Shown here in pieces: positions 26,090 to 34,170 of a DNA stretch of 64,000 nucleotides. Positions within the stretch are counted from its first letter, which is position 1. Each line of letters opens with the position of its first letter. The translations under genes and the position numbers were made by a program. The stretch lies in assembly GCA_030583665.1 (NCBI GenBank), contig CP129469.1, positions 3,153,043 through 3,217,042 of the forward strand, in the 5' to 3' direction. The notes under the pieces are model-generated. The model did not search any database and had not been told where the DNA came from. It saw nothing but the letters and a program-made list of their open reading frames with translations. The stretch is from Candidatus Jettenia sp. AMX2 (GTDB taxonomy: Bacteria > Planctomycetota > Brocadiia > Brocadiales > Brocadiaceae).

Positions 26090-27085
26090 TCATTCTTTTA
26101 ACAGTATCGTTCCGTCAGCGGGCATACCGGGTTTGAGTTCCATCTCAGGATTATCAGCTTCTATTTTTATGCGATAGACGAGTTTGACCCGTTCTTCCTG
26201 AGTCTGAACATTTTTTGGGGTAAACTCGGCCTCTGACGCTATGAAAGTAATAATACCTTCATAAATCTTTCCCGGATACGTATCGGTAGTAATATATACC
26301 GTTTGACCAACCTTAATCCTCCCAAGATCTGTCTGGTTTATGTATGCTCTCAGCCAGACGTTATTCAGGTTTCCAACGGTTACGACTGGTGTTCCGGGAG
26401 AGACGTATTCACCCGGCTCTATGTTTTTGGAAAGAACAAGTCCGGAAATGGGAGATGTAATTGTTGCGTAATTCAACCGAACCTTAGCCAGTCCCAGCAC
26501 CTCCCTGGCACGCTGAAAATCCGCCCGTGCCTTATCGATTCTTTCCCTGCGGGGACCTTGCTCAAGGAGAACAAGCCTTTTATTAACTTCGCGGTACTTT
26601 GCTTCTGCTGCCTCGTAATCAGCTTTTGCAGCTTCGAATTCCCTGATTGATATTATTTTTTCTTCATAAAGTTTTTCCTGCCGTTTAAACTCGGAACGGA
26701 GCCGGTCTAAATCAATCCGTGTTCTTCTGACCACTGCTTTCCATTCCTCGATTTCTTCTGTCCGGTAACCAGTCTCAAGCTCTTCAAGGGTGGCCATTGC
26801 AGCTTTCACTTCTGCTTCGTACAACAGAACTTCCTGGGCCAGCTCGGCGCTGTCCAGTCTAGCGATTATCTGCCCTGCACTAACCGTATCGCCCTCTGTA
26901 ACCAGTCGCTCTTCAACCCAGCCGGATATCCTGAAACTCACTGCAACATCGGTAACCTCAATATTACCTGAAACACGGATCGTGTCCTGAACCATGTATC
27001 TCCAGCTATCAATATACCAATAAATAATAATTCCGGTTATGATTGTCAGAAGAAACAGCAAAACAAGTATATTTTTGTTTTTCAT
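26090..27085 (-). CDS. HlyD-family membrane fusion protein (YbhG-like)
   Basis: A 331-residue periplasmic adaptor with one N-terminal membrane anchor (about residues 7-24). The half-motif of the biotinyl/lipoyl fold is in RISGWVEERLVTEGDTVSAG. A coiled-coil hairpin runs over about residues 75-200, rich in E, K and R. The second half-motif ATITSPISGLVLSKNIEPGE and a beta-barrel domain close it. It is the first gene of the five-gene ABC-2 exporter operon and would link the inner-membrane transporter to an outer-membrane channel that is not in view. No clear ribosome site or promoter stands out. Confidence 0.9.
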   Translation of the reverse strand: MKNKNILVLLFLLTIITGIIIYWYIDSWRYMVQDTIRVSGNIEVTDVAVSFRISGWVEERLVTEGDTVSAGQIIARLDSAELAQEVLLYEAEVKAAMATLEELETGYRTEEIEEWKAVVRRTRIDLDRLRSEFKRQEKLYEEKIISIREFEAAKADYEAAEAKYREVNKRLVLLEQGPRRERIDKARADFQRAREVLGLAKVRLNYATITSPISGLVLSKNIEPGEYVSPGTPVVTVGNLNNVWLRAYINQTDLGRIKVGQTVYITTDTYPGKIYEGIITFIASEAEFTPKNVQTQEERVKLVYRIKIEADNPEMELKPGMPADGTILLKE

Positions 27086-27789
27086 GGGAACACCCGGGGG
27101 AGAATACCACAGAATCAGACAATTGCATTATCCGTGAAATGGCAATATTAAACATAAGTATAAAACACATGTTTGAAATATCAAGCATAAAATTCAGAAA
27201 CTACGGTATTTTTTTTCAGGATAACACCTCCGGATGAATCATGGGATCATTGGGGATAGTGGTAAAAGCATGATGCTAACTGGAGGACGGTTGACCTGCC
27301 ATATTTATAGTATTCCAGGGATGAAATCGAACATTTTCCCACGACTCCCTCGACGGTCATTGCAAGGATCTTTTCCGAAGCAATCCCTTCCTCCAGCACC
27401 TGTCATTGCGAAGCCTGAAGCAATCCCTCTCCCATGACCGTGAGGTTGCTTTGTCGCTTCGCTCCTCGCAATGACATTTTTTTCGTAATTACTCAGGCAG
27501 TTTTACTTCAACAGGATAAACCAGAAAACCCTGACAGGGTTGAGAACCCTGTCAGGGTAATTACTAATAATAGGGATTGCAATGGAAGGTAAGGGGCCGC
27601 TTTGTCATGCAAAAACTCCCTCACGACACTGCCACACGTCATTATTCACTATGTCCCATATATATGTGTACAACCTACTTTTATATATCCTGTTCGGTTT
27701 CATCTGGTAGATACTATAATTTGCCGGATAGAGAAATGAAAGTAGGTATGGTAGAATCTTCCCGATTGCAGACAAACTACCGTTCACCA
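27086..27789. repeat. Gene-free stretch packed with interspersed repeats
   Basis: No gene is supported in 704 bases. Bases 27302-27340 match 21860-21895 in reverse. Bases 27352-27475 contain several GTCATTGC-GAAG units facing each other. Bases 27528-27558 form a perfect 14-bp hairpin (ACCCTGACAGGGTT, 3-base loop). Bases 27590-27735 match 57990-58060 in reverse at their two ends (GGTTTCATCTGGTAGAT and GGCCGCTTTGTCATGCAAAAA). These are dispersed, non-coding, probably REP-derived composites. Confidence 0.75.
27528..27558. repeat. Perfect 14-bp hairpin
   Basis: ACCCTGACAGGGTT and its exact complement surround the three bases GAG. It lies 230 bases beyond the msrB stop on the minus strand and has only a four-base U run there, so a role as msrB terminator is doubtful. 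Each arm is itself partly palindromic (CCCTGACAGGG). Confidence 0.7.
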
Positions 27790-28374
27790 CTACTTATTTT
27801 CAAATAATTTCAGGTACCCTCCATAACCTTCTGCTTCAAGCGTTTCCTTTGGGATAAACCGCAAGGCTGCAGAGTTAATACAGTAACGGAGTCCCGTCGG
27901 CTCAGGACCGTCAGGGAATACATGACCCAAATGCGAATCGCCGTATTTACTTCTCACCTCTGTCTGCTTCATGAAAAAACTACGGTCTTCCTTTTCGATA
28001 ATAAGTTCCGGTTCAATGGGTTTTGTGAAGCTCGGCCATCCTGTACCCGAATCGTATTTGTCGAGCGAGCTGAACAGCGGCTCGCCGGAAACGATATCAA
28101 CGTAAATACCTGCCCTCTTGTTGTTCCAGTATTCATTCCTGAACGGTGGTTCCGTACCGCTCCTTTGTGTTACTTTATATTGTAAAGGGGTCAATATTTT
28201 TTTTAACGTCGCATCGTCAGGCCTTCTGTATTTTTCCTTCTTTTTTAAATCAATTCTTTCCATTTCACCATCCCCTGCCTTTTGCTGATTTGCCAGGATA
28301 TGCTGTTTTCCATCGTGATGGAAAATCACACTTATGAACATCGTCATAATAATTATTGTAAAATATGTTTTCAT
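27790..28374 (-). CDS. msrB: Peptide-methionine (R)-S-oxide reductase, exported
   Basis: 194 residues from ATG 28374, which follows GGGAGG. The first 20 residues form a signal peptide or membrane anchor ([15 protein letters not shown]). The MsrB domain has [20 protein letters not shown], then [11 protein letters not shown] and [13 protein letters not shown] with the catalytic Cys. The two CxxC zinc pairs of many MsrBs are absent. The catalytic Cys is the only cysteine in the protein, so no internal resolving Cys exists. It would repair oxidised methionines in the periplasm. A thioredoxin-like reductant is needed, possibly one such as that encoded at 9145-9798 (inference). Confidence 0.92.
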   Translation of the reverse strand: MKTYFTIIIMTMFISVIFHHDGKQHILANQQKAGDGEMERIDLKKKEKYRRPDDATLKKILTPLQYKVTQRSGTEPPFRNEYWNNKRAGIYVDIVSGEPLFSSLDKYDSGTGWPSFTKPIEPELIIEKEDRSFFMKQTEVRSKYGDSHLGHVFPDGPEPTGLRYCINSAALRFIPKETLEAEGYGGYLKLFENK

Positions 28375-28650
28375 AAAAAACCTCCCGTTATCTGAATTAC
28401 TATCCTTTCGCCTCCGTATCACACGTTACCCGCAAGGGCTTATAGTATATCACAATAAACACCATGATACCTAACAATTATTTGCCTGAAAGAAGGCCTC
28501 TTTCACCATTTTCAAATGTTCTGTATAATATCCGGCACTGGAATTAAAAAATATTGCAATTCTCTCAGCAATTGTTTTTAATATCCAGCAATTATTCATG
28601 GTGACCTGACGGTCATTTTCCAGTGGTTTACATCGAAAAGGAGACATTGC

Positions 28651-29454
28651 ATGAAATTTACAAAGTTCGTACTAAGTTTTGCTTTCACTGTCGTAATGCT
28701 TATCACGATAGCAGAAGCTGGAATTGTCATCACCGGAACGGAAAAGGCCCTTGATGAATATGGAAATCATACAACAATAAAGGTCTACGTCGACGCGAAT
28801 CGTATGAGGGTGGAGACAAAGGACGCAGAAACTGATCAGGTTGTTATCTTTTGCGGAGACAGTGAATTGTTCAGGGTTATTGATAATACGGAAAAAACCT
28901 ATATGGAAATGACAAAAGCCGATTTAATGAAAATAGGCAGGAAAATGAACGATATGATGAAGATGCTTGAAGAAAAAATGAAAAACATACCACCTCAACA
29001 GAGAGAGATGATGGCACAGATGATGAAAAATCAAATGCCCTCTGTTCAGGAATCAAAAATAACCTACAAGCTGATAGCTTCTGATGAGAAGGTTCATCAG
29101 TGGATTTGTAAAAAATACGAAGGTCATCGGGATGGAATAAAAACGGAAGAAATCTGGACGGCAAATTTAAAGGATCTGGCGATCAGCCATGATGATTTAA
29201 AGGTTATGAAGATGGTAAGTAAATTTTTTGAGAGCTTTTTAAACGACACCTCGTCGTTTTATAAAATCGGGTCGGAGGACTGGGAAAAAGAAATGGGGTA
29301 TTCCGGGATTCCTGTCAGAACGATTACTTATACAAACGGAGAAATGAGCGAAATAATGGAGATCAGCGAAATACAAAGACAGAATCTGCCAGCCTCCCTC
29401 TTTGAGTTGCCCGAAGAGCTGAAGAAGGAACAGGGCATTGGCAGGATGCCATAG
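28651..29454 (+). CDS. DUF4412-like secreted protein
   Basis: A 267-residue protein with a clear signal peptide (MKFTKFVLSFAFTVVML to IAEAG). The following beta-strand-rich part (GIVITGTEKALDEYGNHTTI, VYVDANRMRVE, YMEMTKADL) resembles the LolA-like DUF4412 family. A Met- and Lys-rich helix (about residues 95-130) contains many methionines, such as REMMAQMMKNQMPSV. The Met-rich patch might bind copper or scavenge oxidants, which would fit the neighbouring msrB, but this is speculation. GAAAAGGAG precedes the ATG. Divergent from msrB with a 276-base gap that shows no clear motifs. Confidence 0.7.
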   Translation: MKFTKFVLSFAFTVVMLITIAEAGIVITGTEKALDEYGNHTTIKVYVDANRMRVETKDAETDQVVIFCGDSELFRVIDNTEKTYMEMTKADLMKIGRKMNDMMKMLEEKMKNIPPQQREMMAQMMKNQMPSVQESKITYKLIASDEKVHQWICKKYEGHRDGIKTEEIWTANLKDLAISHDDLKVMKMVSKFFESFLNDTSSFYKIGSEDWEKEMGYSGIPVRTITYTNGEMSEIMEISEIQRQNLPASLFELPEELKKEQGIGRMP

Positions 29455-29611
29455 TCCCATCTCATAATCAATAGCCTGAAGATATTTATTATTATACCCG
29501 GCGAAATACATTGGTCTCCATAGAAGAACTATCCCCTCACCGTTCAGGTAAAGTTTTGTTTCCCGGGAGGGTATGGATATTCTCACATTTAGCCTTTGGT
29601 TCCTCGATAGT

Positions 29612-30373
29612 ATGAAGAACGTCAAAATTGAAACTTTATACAAAGAAGTCGCACGATTGCTGTCTGACAAAAAAAACTGTGTTGTGCTGACAGGTGCCGG
29701 CGTATCAGCAGAAAGCGGCATTCCCACGTTCAGAACACAGGGCGGAATTTGGGAAAAATACGATCCGATGATCTATGCATCGATAGAGGTTTTCAGAAAA
29801 GATCCTTCCAAATACTGGACGCTGCGAAGAGAATTTCTCGATGACTACGATAAGTATCAGCCCAATAGCGCCCATTTTGCGCTTGCTGAACTTGAGCAAA
29901 TGGGTATAGTACGGCAGATTATCACTCAGAATATCGACGGACTTCACAAAAAAGCCGGCAGTCAGCAGGTAATTGAGATACACGGAAGCCTCAGGGAAAC
30001 CCACTGCCTTTCATGCGGCAAGGAATATATTGCACCCCATATCCCTGCAGGTATTCCACCTTACTGTTCGTGTGGCGGCATTCTGAAACCAAATACGGTA
30101 CTGTTTGGTGAGAACCTGCCGGTGGACGCATTCACGAAGGCAAGGGCACTATCGGCATCGTGCAAGATCATGCTTCTTGCAGGTACGTCCGCTATTGTTC
30201 AGCCGGCGGCGTCTCTGCCCTATCTTGCAAAGGAAAACGGGGCAAAGATCATTGAGGTAAATATTGAAAAGGCATTTTCCGGTGCAGATTATTTCATCAC
30301 AGAAAAGGCCGGGACCGCTCTTCCCCAAATCGTTACAGAGATTAAAAATGTATTTGTTAAGAGATCAGAATAG
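29612..30373 (+). CDS. SIR2-family NAD-dependent protein deacylase
   Basis: About 253 residues from ATG 29612. An upstream ATG at 29573 sits directly on a GGGAGGG and would add 13. The NAD-binding motif is VVLTGAGVSAESGIPTFR, the catalytic pocket TQNIDGLHKKAG with His in EIHGSL, and the structural zinc is held by CLSCG and CSCGG. The segment KPNTVLFGENLP follows as in sirtuins. It removes acyl groups from lysines and releases nicotinamide. It lies 18 bases before the methyltransferase gene on the same strand, suggesting a two-gene unit. Confidence 0.92.
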   Translation: MKNVKIETLYKEVARLLSDKKNCVVLTGAGVSAESGIPTFRTQGGIWEKYDPMIYASIEVFRKDPSKYWTLRREFLDDYDKYQPNSAHFALAELEQMGIVRQIITQNIDGLHKKAGSQQVIEIHGSLRETHCLSCGKEYIAPHIPAGIPPYCSCGGILKPNTVLFGENLPVDAFTKARALSASCKIMLLAGTSAIVQPAASLPYLAKENGAKIIEVNIEKAFSGADYFITEKAGTALPQIVTEIKNVFVKRSE

Positions 30374-30391
30374 TGGAGGCGATAACAAAGC

Positions 30392-31417
30392 ATGACACAA
30401 AATATTCAAATGAGTGTACCACCTGATGCAATCTTGATGCAAATGCTATTTGGAGCATTGGTGCAAAAAAGTATTTGCATCGTAGCAAAACTCGGCATTG
30501 CCGATCTGCTTGCACAGAAGCCGCAGACCGCTGAAGAACTCGCCGCTAAAACGGAGACGCACGCACCATCGCTGTATCGTGTTCTTCGCACCCTGGCAAG
30601 TACGGGTATCTTTGCTGAAACCGCCGGCCATACGTTTAAAATGACACCGATTGCTGAGCTGCTGCGCAGTGATACACCGAATTCTATGCGTGACTTTGCA
30701 ATTCTGATGGGCGAAGACTGGATATGGAGTGCATGGGGCGAACTAAGGCACAGCGTCAGGACCGGCGAAATTGCACACGAAAAAGTGCAAGGCATGAGTT
30801 CGTTTGAATTTTTAGAACAGAATAAGGATGCCGGAAAGATATTCAACCGGGCGATGACGAACCTTTCGTTGTCAGTTATTCCGGCGATCGTCGGGGCTTA
30901 TGATTTTACTGGCGTGGGCCGGCTGGTTGACATTGCCGGCGGTCACGGATTGTTGCTTGTCGGAATACTGAAAGCAAATCCTCAGATAAAAGGAATTCTG
31001 TTTGATCTGCCCTTTGTCATCCATGGTGCAGATGAGCTGCTTAAAAGTGAGGGTATCAGAGATCGCGTTGAACTTGTATCGGGCGACTTCTTCCAGTCAG
31101 TGCCAGTGGGCGCGGACGTATATATGATGAAGCATATCATTCACGACTGGGATGACGGGCGAAGCATTAAGATCCTGCAAAACGTCCGTTCAGCGATGAA
31201 CGAAAATAGCAAGGTCTTAATCATCGAAATGGTCGTTCCTGAAGGTAACGAGCCAAGCCCATCGAAAGCCCTTGACCTCCTGATGCTTGTTATGGAAGGC
31301 GGCAAAGAGCGCACAAAAGACGAATATAGAAACCTCCTGGAGGCATCCGGCTTACGATTGGCAAGAATCGTTCCTACAAAGTCAGCGTATAGTGTAATTG
31401 AAGCTGAGCGGATATAG
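30392..31417 (+). CDS. SAM-dependent O-methyltransferase (hydroxyneurosporene/ASMT type)
   Basis: A 341-residue protein with an N-terminal winged-helix dimerisation domain (residues 15-100; LAAKTETHAPSLYRVLRTLA) and a C-terminal class I methyltransferase. The SAM motif is LVDIAGGHGLLL. The catalytic segment is MKHIIHDWDD, with the His-Asp pair typical of O-methyltransferases that act on small hydroxylated molecules. The substrate cannot be told. GTGGAGG precedes the ATG by 12 bases. Confidence 0.88.
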   Translation: MTQNIQMSVPPDAILMQMLFGALVQKSICIVAKLGIADLLAQKPQTAEELAAKTETHAPSLYRVLRTLASTGIFAETAGHTFKMTPIAELLRSDTPNSMRDFAILMGEDWIWSAWGELRHSVRTGEIAHEKVQGMSSFEFLEQNKDAGKIFNRAMTNLSLSVIPAIVGAYDFTGVGRLVDIAGGHGLLLVGILKANPQIKGILFDLPFVIHGADELLKSEGIRDRVELVSGDFFQSVPVGADVYMMKHIIHDWDDGRSIKILQNVRSAMNENSKVLIIEMVVPEGNEPSPSKALDLLMLVMEGGKERTKDEYRNLLEASGLRLARIVPTKSAYSVIEAERI

Positions 31418-31422
31418 CCGGG

Positions 31423-31980
31423 CAGGTAGGCACTGCCTGCCATGTATTTCTGCTGGTAATTTGTGCGGATGTGGAATGAATACAATGGATGGAACGATTT
31501 GACATCAAACAAATCATGATAATAGGAACATGAATGCTTTAATTCATGGCGATTTTGATTTGGCAGGCAGTGCCCTGCCCTACATGAAAATTTACGGTGG
31601 GGCATAATTAAGGCAGGATTTTCAAAAATGGCTAAAAATCTGTTTCACCGTGACGAATGGCTGACCAATACAAAAAGGAAATACCGTGAAGCAACAATCT
31701 GGCAACGGCGTTTTTGGGAACACATGATTCGTGATGAGGATGATTTCAGACGGCACATGGATTATCTTCATTGGAATCCGGTAAAGCATAGATATGTTCG
31801 GTTGGGGTGGAGATGGAATAGATATAACAGATGAATCGGGCTTTGGTGAATAACTATTTGATTTGATTGTGATACGCATCCTTCCACATATTTCAGGCTT
31901 ATATAACCAGGTAGGGTAGGCACTGCCTACCATGTATTCTGCGGGTAATTTCTGTAAGTATGGAATGAATGTAAAAGAAG
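31423..31980. repeat. REP-like hairpin repeats flanking a RAYT relic
   Basis: Three palindromes of one family lie here: GGCAGGTAGGCACTGCCTGCC (31423-31443), GGCAGGCAGTGCCCTGCCC (31561-31580) and GGTAGGGTAGGCACTGCCTACC (about 31910-31931). The first and third are each followed by a related tail ending GGAATGAAT, giving a direct repeat of about 65 bases around the transposase relic. The same hairpin family occurs at 5517, 9065, 21610 and 21728. This layout is typical of REP elements and the RAYT transposases that spread them. Confidence 0.75.
31628..31834 (+). pseudogene. REP-associated tyrosine transposase (RAYT) relic
   Basis: The 68-codon reading frame keeps the C-terminal signature of Y1/RAYT transposases: IWQRRFWEHMIRDEDDFRR, then HMDYLHWNPVKHRYV. 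The N-terminal two-thirds, including the HUH pair, is missing; only MAKNLFHRDEWLTNT precedes the motif. No full-length RAYT is in the window, so the REP copies here must have been spread by another copy or in the past. Confidence 0.8.
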
Positions 31981-31986
31981 AGTGAT

Positions 31987-32022
31987 ATGAGAATATATTA
32001 CGATGACGAAGTAGAAAACTAA
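31987..32022 (+). pseudogene. DUF2283 N-terminal stub
   Basis: ATG 31987 encodes MRIYYDDEVEN and a stop, matching the first ten codons of DUF2283 proteins (compare the relic at 32660-32834). It is cut off where the convergent CcbP-like gene ends. Confidence 0.45.
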
Positions 32023-32387
32023 AACTGATAACCCATTGTTGTCCAATAATGCCAATCTTCAATTGCCTGCCTTGTTTCATTATTAACAGAAATACCTTTC
32101 AATTGTGATAGAGGTACAGCCCGTTTCAGTTTTTCCCATTGGATTTCAACAAACATCTCATGCATACATTCTTCCTCTGGTGCCATGCCTGTTACCTCAA
32201 CAATCTCTCCTACCTTTAACGGCGAAATACTTCTTTCCGCAATGCATTTTGCCTTAAAAGGAAATGCAAGATTATCTTCAAGATAATAGTACCATCCCAT
32301 TGCACGTTCTTCTTCATGATAGGCATCGACAATTATTTCCATGTCTATACGATGTTCTCTTATTTTATCTTTTTTCACACGCGACAT
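32019..32387 (-). CDS. CcbP-like calcium-binding protein
   Basis: A 122-residue acidic protein. It matches the cyanobacterial calcium-binding protein CcbP family along its whole length: IIVDAYHEEERAMGWYYYLE, LAFPFKAKCIAER, VTGMAPEEECMHEMFVEI and a closing EDWHYWTTMGY. CcbP buffers Ca2+ through acidic surface sites; no enzymatic activity is known. AAGGAGG lies five bases before the ATG, so the gene looks functional. It sits among transposase and DUF2283 relics, which suggests horizontal gain. Confidence 0.85.
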   Translation of the reverse strand: MSRVKKDKIREHRIDMEIIVDAYHEEERAMGWYYYLEDNLAFPFKAKCIAERSISPLKVGEIVEVTGMAPEEECMHEMFVEIQWEKLKRAVPLSQLKGISVNNETRQAIEDWHYWTTMGYQF

Positions 32388-32424
32388 AATTATCCTCCTT
32401 TACTAAGGTGGAATTCCTCATGTC

Positions 32425-32456
32425 ACCCTTAACAAAGGGGGATTTAGGGGGTTGTC
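32425..32456. repeat. Interspersed C/G-run palindromic repeat
   Basis: CACCCTTAACAAAGGGGGATTT followed by AGGGGGTTGTCT is another member of the family at 4277 and 8920. The rest of 32388-32659 is AT-rich without a gene. Confidence 0.6.
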
Positions 32457-32659
32457 TAACATGGCATAACAAAAACAGCATAATAGATATTATACTCTTT
32501 TCTATCTATTACGCTAAATAATATTCGCCTGAAATAATCTCCATGGTTTTGTCACCTCTGTCAACATTTTTGCTGTTTCCTCTTGACTTCCCTATTTGCC
32601 TCTGATAAAAGACAAAAATTGCATAATAACAAACTATCCTTTGAAAAAGGAAAAGTGGT

Positions 32660-32834
32660 ATGAAAGTATATTATTGATGATGAAATAGATGCCTTATAGG
32701 TAAAGTTAGGAGATGAAACGCCGGAAGGGGTTGTAGAAATCTCTGAAGGGGTTAATTCAGACACAACTCCCGGGGATAAGATAGTAGGTATAGAAATCCT
32801 AAATGCCACTAATAATAGGAGTTTCGCCAATTAG
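32660..32834 (+). pseudogene. DUF2283 family protein, frameshifted and with a nonsense codon
   Basis: ATG 32660 gives MKVYY, then stops. Moving one frame at 32676 gives DDEIDAL, a TAG where the family has Tyr, then VKLGDETPEGVVEISEGVN and DTTPGDKIVGIEILNAT to a stop at 32834. The match to small DUF2283 proteins is complete end to end. Two independent lesions show that it is dead. These proteins often accompany DUF4258 or toxin-like partners, none of which remains here. Confidence 0.8.
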
Positions 32835-32933
32835 GGCACGATACTTCTAACCTAACCTTCGCAGAAAGCTGGTCTAAGCAAGCAAAATAGATGAATAGAG
32901 AAGAGTTTCAATTTTGTAGAAAGGAAATATAAA

Positions 32934-33143
32934 ATGTCTCAGCAAACTAAATATGGAGAGGAAATTATTAAAGAATTGCAGGATATGTCTGATGAACAAG
33001 TCCTTAATCTGCTTAAGATAATCCGTATTTTCAAAAAAAGTATTGTTACACAGAGAAATGAGGATTTTCATCTTCAGAAAGAATTTGATGAATGGGATAC
33101 TTTAAGTGATGAAGCACTAAAAAATTTTGAAAGATCATTATAA
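32934..33143 (+). CDS. Putative antitoxin of a MazF-type pair
   Basis: A 69-residue, acidic, helical protein (MSQQTKYGEEIIKELQDMSD to ALKNFERSL) with AAAGGAAA before the ATG. It shares TAATG with the next gene, whose product is MazF/PemK-like, and this position is where the antitoxin lies. I see no known DNA-binding fold, so the role is inferred from context. Confidence 0.6.
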   Translation: MSQQTKYGEEIIKELQDMSDEQVLNLLKIIRIFKKSIVTQRNEDFHLQKEFDEWDTLSDEALKNFERSL

Positions 33144-33480
33144 TGAAAGCAGGGGATATTTATTTAGTAGAAACTCCTGGATCCAATGGACATGAACAAC
33201 AAGGTTTCAGACCTGCTATCATTGTGCAAACCGCGATAAATATAGATAAAGTTCCTACTATTTTAGTCGTTCCTTTTACCACTCAAATTAAGGCAGCTTC
33301 GTTTCCTTTCACATTTATTGTTGAACCAGATCTACATAATAACCTAGCTTCAAAATCAGTAGCTTTGGTGTTTCAACTGAGAGCTATAGATAAAAAGAGA
33401 TTAAAAACAAACTTGGCAGCTTGGGTGTCAATGATCTTGAAACTTTGAAACAAATTCTAAAAGATATTATAAAAAAATGA
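33143..33480 (+). pseudogene. MazF/PemK-type endoribonuclease toxin, frameshifted near the C-terminus
   Basis: The frame from ATG 33143 encodes a PemK-fold protein (MKAGDIYLVETPG, QQGFRPAIIVQTA, TILVVPFTTQ, LVFQLRAIDKKRL) and stops at 33448. A one-base shift just after RLKT restores the expected ending LGSLGVNDLETLKQILKDII to a stop at 33480. One base therefore seems to have been lost in an AAACAAAC stretch. The catalytic Arg in GFRPAI and the Thr in PFTTQ remain, but the terminal helix is lost. The toxin may be inactive; a sequencing slip is possible. Confidence 0.75.
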
Positions 33481-33482
33481 AA

Positions 33483-33627
33483 TGCTTAACCAGCATTAAG
33501 TATTTTATCCGTAATTGAGCTAGCAAAAAGGGAATTGATAAGATTGTTTCTCTTTTCACAAATTCATAGAACATTGGTACGTATTTTTCATCCTGTTTAA
33601 CTAATGGTAAAATACTTAATGTTAAGC
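33483..33627. mobile_element. Small element with terminal inverted repeats (MITE-like)
   Basis: The left end, GCTTAAC-CAGC-ATTAAGTATTTTA, and the right end, TAAAATACTTAATGTTAAGC, are complementary over 20 bases apart from a four-base insertion on the left. They bound about 145 bp without coding capacity. It begins immediately after the toxin's stop. No clear target duplication is seen, so it may instead be a large stem-loop. Confidence 0.45.
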
Positions 33628-33844
33628 GTATTAAATACTTTCCTCGTATGATTGTTGAGTTTACTTCTCATAATTTGTAGGATGGCGAACCACATGGCTA
33701 ATCTGGCTCTCAAGGAAGTGCATGCGTTTATCGATAAACTTCGGACCACCGAGGCCGTCCACGGTCATCCTTCTTACGATTTCTTCTTCATAAAACTTTT
33801 ATCATATTCCAAACACATTTTCATCGTTTCAGGGTGCTAAAAGA

Positions 33845-34037
33845 GTGGCATGGATGACCATCCAAGAGGTTACCCCCTCTGACCATCCATCTCAGCCCAT
33901 TGAAGACTTCTCTCAAAGAATGATCTCTTTGAGGAGCATCCTCTTTCATCAGGGCACAGGTAAGGGGCGACAAATGCCCATTCAGCATCAGTAACATCGC
34001 TTGGGTATGGTTTTCTTTTGTTTTGATTGGTTTCCAT
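33845..34037 (-). pseudogene. IS5-family transposase N-terminal relic
   Basis: From ATG 34037 the minus strand reads METNQNKRK, PYPSDVTDAEWAFVAPYL and CPDERG. A frameshift is then needed to continue LMKEDAPQRDHSLREVF and NGLRWMVRGG, after which similarity ends. The opening is the usual IS5-type N-terminus. The DDE domain is absent. Bases 33628-33844 and 34038-34170 contain nothing recognised. Confidence 0.75.
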
Positions 34038-34170
34038 ACCCAAATTATAACAACTTTACCCACAAAAGTGCATAATACACTCTCATAATCCTCTAATTAT
34101 TCTAATTATCCCCAACGCTCGGCATCAGTGGGCGCGCGCTTCTTGCGATCCACTGAATGCCGATGTTATG

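Noticed and set aside
27528-27558. Intrinsic terminator of msrB
   Set aside because: The hairpin is 230 bases past the stop and lacks a proper U run; it is better treated as a repeat.
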